From assembly GCA_001051155.2 (NCBI GenBank), contig JYIP02000009.1, forward strand, positions 2,046,001 to 2,110,000: a stretch of 64,000 nt of DNA, read 5' to 3'. The stretch is from Chrysoporthe austroafricana (taxonomy: Eukaryota > Ascomycota > Sordariomycetes > Diaporthales > Cryphonectriaceae). Positions 11,640 to 24,784 of the stretch are shown here, one piece after another (within the stretch, counting starts at the first letter, position 1; every line of letters starts with the position of its first letter). A model generated the notes under the pieces. That model searched no databases and was not told the origin of the DNA. It worked only from the letters and a program-made list of their open reading frames with translations. A program made the translations under genes and the position numbers.

Positions 11640-12225
11640 AGAGGATTAAGAAAAAAGATTCCTTATTATTTCTCATTTTCCGGAATGCTGTAAAAATGCC
11701 TTTTTGTTCTTTCTGCAAGGGTCGTAGCATTGCGATATGCTAAGTTTCGCTTTCTAATTCTTCTCGGTATGCTGAATATATCCGATTAGGATATTTTCGC
11801 TGCAATATGCAAAGCCTTTCTATTGCCGAAATCCGGAAAATTAGCATTCAGCATTAATATCTTGAGGATTATTTCGAATCGGCCGAGAAACGATTGCGAG
11901 ATACTGCTTTGGAAATTGAGCGTTTGCAAAAATAGAAATGCATGTAATTTGAGAAAATAATACGTATTATTTGCCGGGATATTACGAATATAGAAAAGCT
12001 GGAACGTATAAAAGCCGAAAAGGCTAAAAAAGAGCGTTATGCTGCTAAGGCAAAACGCTATATTGCGGAAGTCTTAGTCTTTAAAAATCCTTTTTCTAAA
12101 GGTTTTGATCTAGATATTATTTTATAGCAATTTGGGTTTAAGTCTAATTAGCCAGAATTGGATTTAGAGCTTAATTTTCGAAAAGCAGCTAATCCTATTA
12201 GCATTAGCCGCCTTTCTTAGTCCTA
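11640..12225 (+). pseudogene. Opposite-strand Cys-cluster/coiled-coil ORF of element A
   Basis: This ORF runs against gag-pol, between the chromodomain and the 3' LTR. Around the ATG at 11,696 the frame reads MPFCSFCKGRSIAIC, so a CxxC is kept and further Cys-position residues follow (one in GYFRC, others changed to Tyr). Next comes a heptad-like Glu/Lys/Leu coiled coil (EIERLQK, then IEKLERIKAEKAKKER) and a terminal FDLDIIL*QFG motif. The four stops after the ATG lie where Gln is expected. The same domain order occurs in B, C and F. I know similar Cys-cluster plus coiled-coil hypothetical proteins next to gypsy elements in fungi, but no tested function. Confidence 0.7.
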
Positions 12226-12309
12226 GTATACGGGTTTTTTTTTTTTTTTATTATTTATCCAGGTAATTTGCTAATATTCGGGACGCATTCTATAAGTTAA
12301 ATTTAGATT

Positions 12310-15300
12310 CCTATAAGTTTTTATTTATCGAATAGTTTTTCTATTTAATAAGGTATTCGGGATTATAATCCGGTTTGCAATACTTAAGAATTCGTTCGAC
12401 CTTATATTCTAATTCGTTATTTTCAATCCGGATAATCTTATTTATTTTGGTCGATTTTAGTATTAGTTCGAGAAATGAAATATGAAATACCGGATAGATT
12501 CTTATTCCGTAAGGTAATGCAAGTTCGAAATTGATATTTGAGACTTTTTTCAAAATCTTGAAAAGTCCTAATCTCTTATAATTTAACGAGTAAGAAAATC
12601 TTATTATTTTAATATATTCTTTTCGTTAAGCAAAATAGACTTTATCTCTTTCCTATAGGATTAGTCTTTCAATCTTTTTGGAATTAGTATATTTTGTTAT
12701 TCTTTCTTGTACGAATTTTAATTCTTTTTGGAATTTTTCCTGAATTTTCTTAATTTTTCTAGTTCGTTTTTCTGCAGCTTTTGCATTTATTCTTAATATT
12801 TTATCGTAATAAGCTATCGGATTATAGCTATAGAATATATAGAATAGTAATTTTTTTGTTATGCTTGTATTTGCGCTATTATATGCAAATTATATTAATA
12901 ATAGAAAATTAATCTAATTATTTTATTCGTAATTTATATAATATCGTAAATATTGCTTAATAATCTGGTTAATTCTTTCCGTTTATTTGTCTGTTTATAG
13001 GTAAAAGGCTATAAATATTCTTTATTATATTCCGAATAGTTTTATAAATAAAATCTAGAAATTTAATATGAATTTCCTATCTTTATCGGAAATGATTTCT
13101 TTAAGTATGCTATAATTGGCTATAACCATTCTTAAGAATGTATATGCGAGGTCCTTTGCTATATTGCTTTCTTTATAAAAGAAGAAATAAGCGTACTTGC
13201 TCAATTTGCAAATTATTATCAAAATGCTATTATATTGCATTTTGGTTAAGGGTTTTCATAAAAGGAATAGCTTAGTAATAAAATCCTAGCTAATAAATTG
13301 CTAAATTGCTTTCGAAATAAGGAATAATTGGAGCAGTCTATAAGGCTTGTAATATTTAATTTTATTTTTCTTATAATTATTATATTTTTATAAGATATTT
13401 TCAATTCTTTGCTTGAATCCTAATAAGTTCTAGTATTTCTTAATTCTTTTATAAATAAATCTGATTTTTTAATAGCTATATGCTAGTATATTATGCATAG
13501 TTTTAATATATTCGTTTTATTCTTTAATAATTATATTTTCTAGCTTTTTCTGCTTATTATTAATTCTGATAATCGTATTAAGTTCCTTTGCTTCGTTTAT
13601 AAGGCTGCTATCCTTATCTTATCTGAAAATATTCTGGAATTCTTTTGGCTTTGAGTTTTAATAGTTTGATTATTTGCTAAATGCATCTGTTCTGCTATTT
13701 TCAGATCTTTTGCAATAAACAATTTTCAAATCGAATTGCGAGAGGAATTCTGCCTATCTAATCTATCGTTTATTCAAAGCCTTAATAGTTATAAATATTA
13801 TCAGATTTTTGTAATCCGAATATATTATAATTTAATGCTTGGCCCCGATTAAGTATTATTATTATTTTTCGAATGCTTTGATAATTGCTATTAATTTTTT
13901 GTCTGGAATGCTATAATTGAGCTCTAGGCTATTCAATTTTTTTGAAAAATTGCTTATAACCCTAAAGCATTCTTAATTATTTCATTACTTAAGCTATTTG
14001 CTTAATGCATAATCTAATATATTAGTTTTTATTTCAAAGGGTTTTTCTGGGTCCGCTTTATAGAGGATAGATTTTGATATAATTCGTTTTTTAATTTCGT
14101 CGAATGCTTTTTGTATTTCAGAAATCTATTTGAATTTTCGGTTTTTCTTTATAAAGTCTATAAGAAAGTATGCAATCTTGCTATAATTTCGGATAAATTA
14201 TCAGTAGAAATTAGCATATCCAAAAAATGCTTTAATATTCTTAATATTTCCCGGGATAAGCTATTCTCGTATTGCTTTAACTTTATCTTATTGCATACTA
14301 ATTTATCCTAGTTCGATAATATAGCTTAAATAATTAACTTTTTATTAATAGAAATAGCATTTGCTTAATTCGATTAAAAGTTTGTTATCTTGCAGTATTT
14401 GGAATACTTTCTGTATATGCTGCTTATATATTTCGAAATTCTTAGAAAAAATCAGAATATTATCCAGATAGACAATAACAGTAATATCTAGAAATTCGCG
14501 CAGAATATAGTTAATCATTTCTTGGAAGGATGCTAGCACATTCGTAAGTCCAAAAAGCATAATTATATATTCGAAATATCCGTAACGTATTCTGAAAGCT
14601 GTTTTCCAAATATTATCTTCTTTAATTCTGATATAATAGTATCCTTCCTTGAGATTAAGCGTAATGAACTATTTGGTTCCAATCAATCGATTCTTTATTT
14701 CGTTTGCTAGCGGCAATGGGTATCGATTTTTGATAATAATATCGTTAAGCTGTCGGTAATCCATATAAAATCGTAATTTACCGTTCTTTTTGGGTACAAA
14801 TAGGATAGGGTATCCTGCTAGTAATCGCGATAGTCGTATATAGTTTCGCTTTAAGTTTTCGTTAATATATTCTTTAAGCGTTTCGAATCTTGCTTTATCG
14901 AGCCCGTAAATAGGGAAGAATTTCGGCTGCATTCCTTTTTTCAAAGGAATTTCGTAATCGTATAGATTATATTCCGGTAATCCCGTATCGAACTTCCTTT
15001 ATTATAATTTCTTAAATTCGTAATACTTTCTTAATACATTTTCGAGTATCGGTATCGGTCCTTTTTTATTTTCTGCAATCTATAAGAATATAAGGTACCG
15101 TTATGCATATTTCTTTTCGCTAGCTTCTTGTTTTTAGGGCTTCCGTATTTCTAGTAGTTTCGGATATTTGTTAAGTATTGAGCCAAACTGCCTTCTAGTA
15201 TATTCGTACTATAGGAATTGTATTTCTTTATAGTTCTACAATTCGTATTTCTTCGTATTATTCCGTACTTAACCGTATTTCTGTTAGTCAATAGTTACTT

Positions 15301-15830
15301 ATAGTTTTAGTCTGTTTTCAATTTTCGTCCGGAAGTTCAAAATATCCGTAACTTTTCTTTATATCGTAGCTTATCTTTCAGCCTTAAAGGTATTTATAAG
15401 CCTATTTGAGCGCATTTTTCTTATATTATTTTTAGTAATTAAGTCTTTTCTTTTGCTAATAATTGCAACCTTTTCAGTAAATACGGCTTATTCTTATAAA
15501 ATCTAGCTAATAGTCCAATCGATTTAAGGATTATGCTTCTTAAGCTAGGATATTCCCAAAATCAATTCATAATATGCTATATTTGTAATATCAAAAGTAA
15601 TATTCGTTATAAAACTTTGGATTGAAATAAGTAAATAATCAGTTTCCGTATCGATTATACTTTAGTTATACGCAACCGATTTTCCTTCTATAATATTAAG
15701 CTTGTAAGGATCTTTTTTCTATATTTAAGGGATTCGTTCTCTATTAATAATTTTTAGCAAGATAAAATTTCCTTACGCGCCGCTATCCAATAGTATGCTA
15801 TATTATTATCCATTAATATATATATTTAGA
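12310..15830 (-). pseudogene. pol: pol of element A (protease, RT, RNase H, integrase, chromodomain)
   Basis: The polyprotein is read from 15,830 downward. The protease motif LLDSGA is at about 15,775-15,796 (GAT AGC GGC GCG at 15,788-15,777). RT palm pieces are at 14,944-14,669 (LFVPKKNGKLRFYMDYRQLN) and 14,560-14,345, where the catalytic box reads VYLDN instead of YxDD, a G-to-A change. The RNase H region is about 14,060-13,700. An integrase core piece is at 13,240-13,055 (LKEIISDKDRKFILNF, the second-Asp motif). The chromodomain is at 12,553-12,341 (ELEYKVERILKY..PEYLIK). Stops TAA/TAG at Gln/Trp sites and small A+T-rich degenerations break the frame throughout. It would have produced replication and integration enzymes in the virus-like particle. 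Confidence 0.88.
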
Positions 15831-16984
15831 ACGATATGCTTTTTGTTTTTCTTAATAATAACGCATAAGGATTTCGTAATCCTGATCGTCTATTATCCCT
15901 TTACAAGCAATCCTTCCTTTTTAGGATCTCTTAAACGTTCCTTGCTGCTTGCTATGCTAGCTTTTTTGCTTAAGCGTAATTTCGCTACCGATTCTTCTCG
16001 ATCTTTTGCAGCCTATGCTATTCTTTAGCCTTATCCTGTATATATATAAAGCATGCCATTATATAATATTGCCCTTATATAGTCTTTCTATCGATATATA
16101 TTCGCGGGCAATTATCCGATAGCCCAATATATGCATTATTATCTTTAACGTACAAGACTTTTCTGAATTTTCCCCTTTCTTTTATAACGGAATGGATCAA
16201 TTAGTCCTATTCTCTAAGTAAAAACCAATCTTATTTAACTTTCTCGCTAAAATATATCTAGCAATTATAGTAAATGCAGCTAATCCAGGCAAATTTATAA
16301 TAACGAAAGTATAAGTAACTAATCTTTCCGTTTTCTTAAAGTAAGCATTCGCTATTCTGAAATAGTATGCTTTAGAAGAATTCTTTTATTATAAGCCTAT
16401 AAATAATATATTCAATTTCTATATATTTGATTATCCATTCGCAATTCTAGCAATTTTTTTGCTAGAAATAAGCTATTTTTTCCGATAATTCTTTATTGAA
16501 AATTGGAATTAGTAAATTATCCGACTATCTATCGGAATATATTGATTTTTCGGCAGTATTGCTAAGTATTAGTAATTCTAGTTATATAATACCGATTTCT
16601 TTTTTTATTATATTATTCTATTATTATTCCAGATAATAATTCAAAAAATACTTCCTTAAATCTTCTTTATTCTATAAGGGTTTTTCGCTAAAATAATCGG
16701 AATTGCTATCCTGGATAATAGTATCGTAAAGTAAGCCTTTTTTGCTTATAGCGAGTTATCGCTATTTTTGAAGCTTGCATAGGAATTATTTTAAACTTTC
16801 TTTTTCCGAAAAGTATAATATGCAATAATTTTGATAGCAAGTTATTTAGCTAAAGCTGCTATAATCAGAATCCTCTGCTTATTCCGGTAAGATATTTTTA
16901 TCTAGCTAATTGGGTTTCTATCGCTAAGCGATACTAAGCTATCTTTCTGAAACTAGCTTCCATTCTCGCTTCTTTTATTTTTGC

Positions 16985-17830
16985 TAGCAATTGCAGGCGA
17001 TATAGCCTTTCTTGCTACAATTATAATAAATAACCCCTTTGCGTTATTTACGTACGAAAGTATTTAATTCTATAGGCTTAGCATATATAATGCCCGAATA
17101 AGCTATACTGTTTTTGCTTTTATACTGAAACTTACGCTTCCTAGTATTTAGCTAATATTGCGGGATAATACTATAGTTTTTCTGCCGTTATTGCTATTAT
17201 TCGTATAGTCAGTTATCGATACGGACTGCTTTATTAATGAATTCGCTAAGTTTTTCAGGTTAGTCTTCCTTATAGAATTCGTCCTTAATTTCTTCTTTGA
17301 ATCTAGCATAATAGGCATTTATAAGAAGATTATTATCGTAATCGAAATAAGCGATAATCTGCTAGAATTTGGCCATATAATCCGCGGCTAAGCCGGTTTA
17401 TCGGAATGCATCTAATTGCCGTACTACAGTTTATCGTTTATCCGGATCCTCAAAAATCTTAGCGAGAGCTAATTCGAAATTGGCATAGCGCTAGAAAATG
17501 CGCTTGGTATTTTCTAAGCGGAATTCCTTACTATTATCCAGATAATCGCGAAAGGTTAGTTCCTATTATTAGAAGGCCATTCTTTCAAAGCGGCTTCTTG
17601 CGAAATCGATCTTATCGTAAATAGTTCTGAACTGGGTACCGTAATGCTTAAAATAAGCCTTAAGTTATATTAAGAAAGCTTAAAAGTCCTTTCGGGTACT
17701 TTTGTAAAGGCCCGGTTTGTCAAGCTTGAAAGCTTTAGCCTATTAGAAAGCGTTAAAGCGAATAATTTCGTTCTTAATTTTTTCAAGCTATTAATATAGG
17801 GCTATATTTTGCTATTAGAGCTATTCGTTA
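16985..17830 (-). pseudogene. gag: gag of element A
   Basis: The capsid region is read from about 17,830 downward in the same arrangement as F gag. The nucleocapsid knuckle lies at 16,989-17,031 and reads Y-YN-C-SKKG-Y-IACN, i.e. CX2CX4HX4C with first Cys and His turned into Tyr (TGT/CAT to TAT). Several in-frame stops. It lies directly inside the 5' LTR. Confidence 0.82.
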
Positions 17831-17960
17831 GTAAGGGCAACCGGTATTTCCTTTTGAAAAGCCTGGATATTGGACGAAAACGGGGTCTGAAATGCTATAA
17901 TATCTTGAATATTGCTCAAAAAGTATATACTGAACCGATCTTAAATAAGAATTATCAAAA

Positions 17961-18466
17961 TATTATAAACGCTATAGCAAATCCTAAGATATACTGTAAA
18001 GTTAAAGGGTTTATGCTAATAAGAGCGGTACTAAGTATAGCTTCGAGTTTCAGGATAAGTTTACTGAATATCGCAATATTTATAAGCCAATATGGCTATT
18101 AATAGTAAGTTCCAATTAATACTTAGATTGATAATTGGGGATTCTCTTATAGTTTATTTATTCGGGAAAGAGCGAGATGCCCTATCTTTATATTCTTTTC
18201 CTGTTATTATATTCTCTTAAGGGATAATTTTGGATAGTTTATATCTATAATTATCCAACCTTATCGTTCTTTCTGGATAACCTATATCCTTAGCTATCCA
18301 ATCTTGTTATTTCCTTTGGATAACCTATATCTTTAGCTATCCAACCTTATTGGTAAAACTAACCCTAACCCTGATTATATAATTATGGTAATTGGTTTTT
18401 GGCATATTTGGTCCTTCCTTGTTTCGATTCGTTTATAGGGTCTGAACCACTTGCTGGTTTATAATA
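17961..18466 (-). repeat. 5' LTR of element A
   Basis: 506 bp, partner of 11002-11507. The first dinucleotide has become TA. The telomere-like CTAACCCTAACCCT is at 18,359-18,372. It appears more C-to-T changed than its partner. Confidence 0.93.
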
Positions 18467-18499
18467 TATTCTTACTAATAAATAATTTTAGCAATAAAA

Positions 18500-19320
18500 T
18501 ATAGCCTTATACTAGCAGCTTGAGGAAATCAAAAATAAAGTCTTCCGCTTTAACGCTTTTTAGCAGGTTAAAGCTTTCAAGCTTAATAAGCTTAGCCTTT
18601 ATAAAAGTACCCGAAAGGACTTTCAGGCTTTCTTGATATAACTTAAAGCTTATTTCAAGCATTATAGTATTTAGTTCCGGATTACTTACGACAAGATTGA
18701 TTTCGCGAGAAGCTATTTCGAAAAGACTGCCTTTCAATAATAGGAACCGATTTTTCGAAACTATTTGGATAATAGCGAAAACTTTCGCTCTAAGGATATT
18801 AAACGCATTTTTCAGCGCTATACCAATTTTGAATCAGCTCTTATTAAGACTTTTAGAGATCCGGACAAATAGCATATTGCAATACGATAATTGGAAGCAT
18901 TTCGATAAACCGGCTCGGCCGCAAATTATACGGCCAAGTTTAAGCAAATCGTAATTTACCTGGATTACGAAAACGAACTTTTTATGGATACCTATTATAT
19001 AGGACTTAAGGAAGAAATCAAAAACGAGCTTTATAAAGAAAATAGACCTGAAAAATTCAATAAGTTTATTAATAAAGCAGTCCGTATCGATAACCGACTT
19101 TACGAGCGGCATTAATAGCAATAAAAGAATTATAATAATATTCCGAAATATTAACCCAATTCAGGAAAATGCAAATTCTAATATAAAGCTCGGAATAATA
19201 TAGCTTATTCGGGTATAATATATGCCGGATTTATAGAATTAAATACTTTTATATAGAAATAATGCAAAAGAATTATTTGCTATAATTGCGGAAAAAAAGG
19301 CTATATTGCATGCAATTATT
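18500..19320 (+). pseudogene. gag: gag of element F
   Basis: One register starting near 18,500 carries a typical gypsy capsid: QLEEIKNKVFRFNAF, then TGSAANYTAKFKQIVIYLDY and ELYKENRPEKFNKFINKAVR. It is interrupted by stops at expected Gln/Trp codons (for example TAG in FNAF*QVKAF). The CCHC knuckle at 19,275-19,319 reads CYNCGKKGYIACNY, with His and last Cys changed to Tyr. It follows the leader that element A split. Confidence 0.87.
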
Positions 19321-20499
19321 ATTAGGAAAAGAAAAGGCGAGATTGAAAGCTAGTTTTAGAAAAATAGGTTAATATTGCTTAATAATAAAAACCCAATTAA
19401 CTGGATAATAATATCTTACTAGAATAAATAGCGGACCCTAATTACGGTAATATAAGCTAGATAGCTTGCTATTAGGATTATTGCTTATTATATTTCTCGG
19501 CTAAAGAAAGTTTAAGATAGTTTTTATACAAGCTTAAAGGATAAAAGCAATTCGCTATAAGAAAGAAAGGCTCTATTTACGATACGGCTATAAATAGCAG
19601 CGATTTAGACTGCTCGAGCAACTTTATAAATATTAAAGAAGCAAATCTAAGAAAGTTTCTTTTAAACTATTATTTCGAATAACGATAAGATATAATAATA
19701 AGAGGAGAATTCAGCATATTACAAGCAGAAATACCGATACCAAGTATTATGCTTGAAGAAATAATGCTGCAAGATAAGCAGCCGAATAACCTATTAACCC
19801 TTATATTCGAAAAGGAACCTTTTGCAAAAACGGAAGAAACGACTATTCGAAATATAAAATAAAAATGCCCGAAGCGCGATAACTGGATAACCAAATATAT
19901 GAAGGTTAAGCATTTTATTTACGGGCTTATACTATAAAAACTCTTTTAAAGCATTCTATTTCAGAATAGTAAATACAGTTTTCAAGAAAATAAAAAGATT
20001 AGTTATTTATACCCTTATTATTATAAACTTACTTGAATATATTATATTTATTATAATTGCCAGATATAATTTAGCGAGAAAGTTAAATATAATTGGTTCT
20101 TAATTAGAGAATAAAATTAATTCATCCAACCTATTATAGAATCCTAAAGTAAATATAAGAAAGTTTTGTATATCGAGAATAATAACGCCTATATAGGATT
20201 ACTAAATAATTGTTTATAGAAATGCATTTAAGGAAAAACGATATAAGAATAGTGTTATATTATAGCATGCTTTATTTATATATAAAACAAGGCTAAAAAT
20301 TGGCATAAGCTGCGGAAAGCCGAGAAGGCAAGGCAGTACGGCTAAAGCCAAGCAAAAAGGCTGGCAAGGCAAGTAACAAGAAAGGCTTAGAATACCTTAA
20401 AAGGGAAGAATCGCTTATAACGGAATAATAGCCGATTAGGATTATAAAGTCCCTATACGCAATTATAAAAGAAAACGAAAAATATATTATACTGAACGC

Positions 20500-23400
20500 A
20501 TATATTAATAAGCAACGATATAGCATATTATTGGATAGCGGTATATAAGGAAATTTTATCTTGCTAGAAATCGTTAATAGGGAACGGATTTTCTGGATAT
20601 AGAAAAAGGATCTTTATAAACTTAATACTATAAAAAGAAAAGCAATTGCATATAACCTTAATATAATTAATACGGAAACTGATTATTTATTTATTTCGAT
20701 CTAAAGCCTTATAACAAATACTACTTTCGATATTATAAATACGGTATAATACGAATTAATCTTAGGAATACTTTAGCTTAAAAAGCATAATTTTCGAATC
20801 GATTGGACTATTGGCCAGATTTTATAGGAATAAGCCGTATTTACTGAAAAAGTTATAATTAATAAAGAAAAGAAAGTCTTAATTACTAAAGATAATATCA
20901 GAAGCATACGCTTAAATAAGCTTAGATATACCCTTAAAGCAAACGCATTTGCTAGAATATAAGAAAGGGTTATAGATATTTCGAACTTATAAATACGGGC
21001 TAAAGACGAATTAAAAATTCAAGTAATTAGCGATTAATAGAAAACTAATCTAATGCAAAACGTTATAAAGCTATATAGATTATAGAATTACAAAGAAATA
21101 CTGTTCTTAAAATAATAAATATAAAGAGATTACGGCAAGGAATTTGGGCTAATAAATAATAAATACCCAAAATTACCGGAAATTAAGCTTCGCAAATAAC
21201 GATAAGAAATAAAAAAAGCAAAGTACGCTTAACGGTACTTTTTATTCTTCCAAATTTCAGAAAATAAAAAAAGACCGTTACCCGAACTCAAGAATATATT
21301 AAAAGAGTACTATAAATTCAAGAAATTATAGCAAAGGAAATTTAATACCGGCTTATTAGAATACGACCTTTTTGATTATAAAATCCTATTAAAAAAGGGA
21401 TTAAACCGCAAAACTATTTTATTTATAAGCTCGACTAAGCAAAGCTTGAAACATTTAAAGAATATATTAATAAAAATTTGAAAAAAAGCTATATACGGAA
21501 ATTACAATTATTCGCGAAATACTCAATCCTATTTATACTCAAGAAAAATAGCAAATTACGACTTTATATAGATTATTAATAGCTTAATAATATTATAATT
21601 AAGAATCGCTATTTTTTACTTTTAATAAGAGAAATGCAAGATTGCTTAATCGGAATAAATTGGTTTATTATATTTGATTTCAAAGAAGAATATTATTATA
21701 TCTGGATTAAAGAAGATAATATTTGGAAAATAGCTTTCAAGACTCGTTACGGACATTTCGAATATATAATCTTACTTTTTGAGCTTATTAATGCGCTTAT
21801 ATTATTCCAAGAAATAATTAATAATATTTTCTATAAATATTTAAATACTATTATTATTATCTATTTAGATAATATTCTTATTTATTTAAAAGATTTCGAA
21901 TTATATAAGCAATATATATAATAAATATTCTAAATTTTATAAAATAATAAGTTTTTAATTGAATTAAGCAAATGCTATTTCTATTAATAAAAAGTTAATT
22001 ATTTAAGCTATATAATAAAGCTAAGGAAAATTAGTATATAGAAAAATAAAGTTTAAGCAATAAAAGAATAGCTTATATTAGAAAAAATTAAAGAAATTAA
22101 AATATTCTTTAAATATATTAATTTCTATTAACAATTTATTCGAAATTATAATAGAATCGTATGCCCTCTTACGGACTTTATAAAGAAAGATTAAAAGTTC
22201 GAATAAATATAAGAAATACAAAAAGCATTCGATAAGATTAAAAGATAAATTATATTAGAACTTATATTTTATAAAGCAAACCCAAATAAGCTATTTGAAA
22301 TCGAAACCGATATATTAGACTATGCATTCGGGGAATAACTTGGTTAACGAAACGACTAAAAACGCTTCAGAATCGTAAGCAATTTTTCAAAAAAACTAAA
22401 CGGCCCAGAATTCAATTATAGCATTCCAGATAAAGAATTAATAGCAATTATAAAAGCATTCGAAAAATAGCAGCATTATTTAATAAGAGCTAAATATTAA
22501 ATTATAATATATTCCAATTATAAAAACCTAATAATATTTATAATAATAAAAGTCTTGAATAGAAAATAAGTTAAATAAGCGGAATTCTTTTTATAATTTA
22601 ATTTAAAAATTATTTATTGCAAAAGATCCGAAAATAGCAGAGCAAATGCGCTTAGCAAACGGTTAGATTATTAAAATATAAAACTTAAAGAATTTCAGAA
22701 TATCTTTCGGCAAGATAAAAATAGCAATTTTGTAAATAAAGCTAGAAAACTCAATATTATTATTAGGATTTCCAATAACGAAAAAAAGCTAGAAAATATA
22801 ACTCTTAAAAAATAAAATGAATATATTAAGATTACGTATAATATATTAGTATATAGCTATTAAGGAATTAAAGCTATATATAAAAGGATTAAAAGATATT
22901 GAAATTCTTTAAAATTAAGAAAAAAGATCGAAAAGATTTTACGAGAATGTAATAGCTATAGGAAAAATAAGATTAAATATTACAAGCCTTATAGATTGTT
23001 CCAATCATTTCTTATTTCAGAAACGGTTTAGCAATCTATTAACTAGAATCTTATTATTAAGCTACCCTTTTTACGAAAACCTTTAATTAAAATATAATAC
23101 GATAGCATTTTAATAATAATTTGTAAACTAAATAAATATGCTTATTTCTTTCTATATAAGGAAAGCAGTATAGCGGAAAACCTCGCATATATATTTTTCA
23201 GAACGGTTATAGCTAATTACGGCATGCTTAAAGAAATTATCTCTAATAGAAATAGAAGATTTATATTAAATTTCTAAACTTTATTTATAAAATTATTCGG
23301 AATATAGCAAAAGATATTTACGGCATTTTACTTGCAAACGGATAAATAAATAGAACGAATAAACCAGATTATTAAATAATACTTATAGCATTATATAAAT

Positions 23401-24060
23401 TATAAATAGGATAATTGGGTTAACTTGCTATTATTAATACAATTCGTATATAATAGCGCAAATATAAGCATAATAAAGAAATCGCTATTCTATACGCTTT
23501 ATAGCTATAATCCGATAGCTTATTATAACGAATTACTAGGAATAAACGCAAAAGCAGCAGAGAAACGAATCCGGAAAATCAAAAAAGTTCAGAAAAAATT
23601 TCAAAAAGAATTGAAATTTATACAAAATAAAATAACGAGATATATTAATTCCAAAAGAATTGAAAGACCAATTCTATAAGAAAGGAATAAAGTCTATTTT
23701 ATTCGACAAAAAAAGCATATCAAAATAGCAAAACTTTCTTATTTATTAAATTATAAGAAACTTGGCTTATTCAAAATCTTAAAGAAACTTTCGGATATTA
23801 ATTTCGAATTCGTATTACTTTATAGAATAAGAATTTACCCTGTATTCCATATCTTATTCCTCGAACCAGTATTTAAAATAGCTAAAATAAACGAAGCTAT
23901 ATAAGTTGAAAATAGCGAATTAGAATACGAAATCGAATAAATCTTCAAATATCAAAAACTAACTAAATACCGAAAATATTTAATCAAATAAAAAGGATAC
24001 TATTCAAGCAAAAATAGCTAGGAACCAATTAGCAATCTAAATAATATATTATAAGTATTC
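20500..24060 (+). pseudogene. pol: pol of element F (protease, RT, RNase H, integrase, chromodomain)
   Basis: The protease active site DSG (ILLDSG) is at 20,534-20,542. RT spans about 21,280-22,060, with a 95-codon open piece at 21,634-21,921 containing KTRYGHFEY and the catalytic box IYLDN (D to N by G-to-A). RNase H lies at about 22,130-22,680. Integrase is at about 22,800-23,700; the end is an 84-codon open piece at 23,425 with the YNP..YNELLG pattern usual in fungal gypsy integrases. The chromodomain is at about 23,930-24,050 (KYRKYLIK*KGYY, the stop being Trp). TAA/TAG stops recur throughout. Confidence 0.88.
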
Positions 24061-24089
24061 AAGAAATACTAAAAAAAGCAATTAACTAG

Positions 24090-24690
24090 CTAGCCCGAAA
24101 TTCGATTAGAAAAACTTAATGCAGCCTTATTACTTACAAACAAGCTAGCAATAAACCAATTAATATCGGAATTAAATTGCTGCAAAGCAATATTCAAATC
24201 AAAATTCTCAGGAAAAAGACCTTTAAGGATTAAGGGTTCAGTAATACGATATTCGGCCTCGGCTTTGCAACGCTTTTCCTTAGCCTCTTCCTCTTCTAAT
24301 TGCTTTAAATTTTCGAGATTGAATAGACTATAACGGAAAGCCCGAGCCATTCGCTCTTGCCATATTCGTTTTTGTTTCCGCAGCCTTATTAATTTATCTT
24401 CCAAACCCTTAATTTCATCTTTCAATTTTTAAAACTAATTAGATGCAAAAGAGAGCTTTATAGCATTAATCGGCTTCAGGATATTATAATTCGATTGGTT
24501 ATGCTATATGCATTTAAAATAATAAAACGAATCTTATTTAGAAATCGCATATAATTCCAGACCAAAACGGTTATAATAGAAATAGGGTTATATAATAATG
24601 GCATAATAAATAATTCGAAAGATTAAAGATTTACGCTATTTATTTTTATTTAAATAAGGATTGGAAGATTTCGGCTTCGAGATTCTATTA
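24090..24690 (-). pseudogene. Opposite-strand Cys-cluster/coiled-coil ORF of element F
   Basis: Codons from 24,425 down to 24,090 form 111 residues without a stop: KDEIKGLEDKLIRLRKQKR, then LKQLEEEEAKEKR as coiled coil, then the conserved end FDLNIALQQFNSDINW. Upstream the same frame continues with stops (SK*DSFYYFKCI*) into PYFYYNRFG, the RIP-altered Cys cluster. It is antisense to F gag-pol and lies between the chromodomain and the 3' LTR. The matching ORFs in A, B and C share the block order. Function unknown. Confidence 0.75.
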
Positions 24691-24784
24691 AGCATTCTAA
24701 TTAAGAAAGCATAATAATCTGCCTTTATAAATTGAATTATTTACGAAAGATTATTGGAAATAATAATTAATAAGAAAGGGATAA

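Larger units (their letters stand above)
11002..18466 (-). mobile_element. Ty3/gypsy chromodomain retrotransposon 'A' nested in F
   Basis: A 7,465-bp element coding on the minus strand. LTRs 11002-11507 and 17961-18466 are both 506 bp (start TGTTATGAAC / TATTATAAAC, end TTATAATA). The target duplication TATTC is perfect (10,997-11,001; 18,467-18,471) and lies in the leader of F. Order on the minus strand: 5' LTR, gag, protease, RT, RNase H, integrase, chromodomain, opposite-strand ORF, 3' LTR. There are many in-frame stops of RIP type. Confidence 0.94.
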
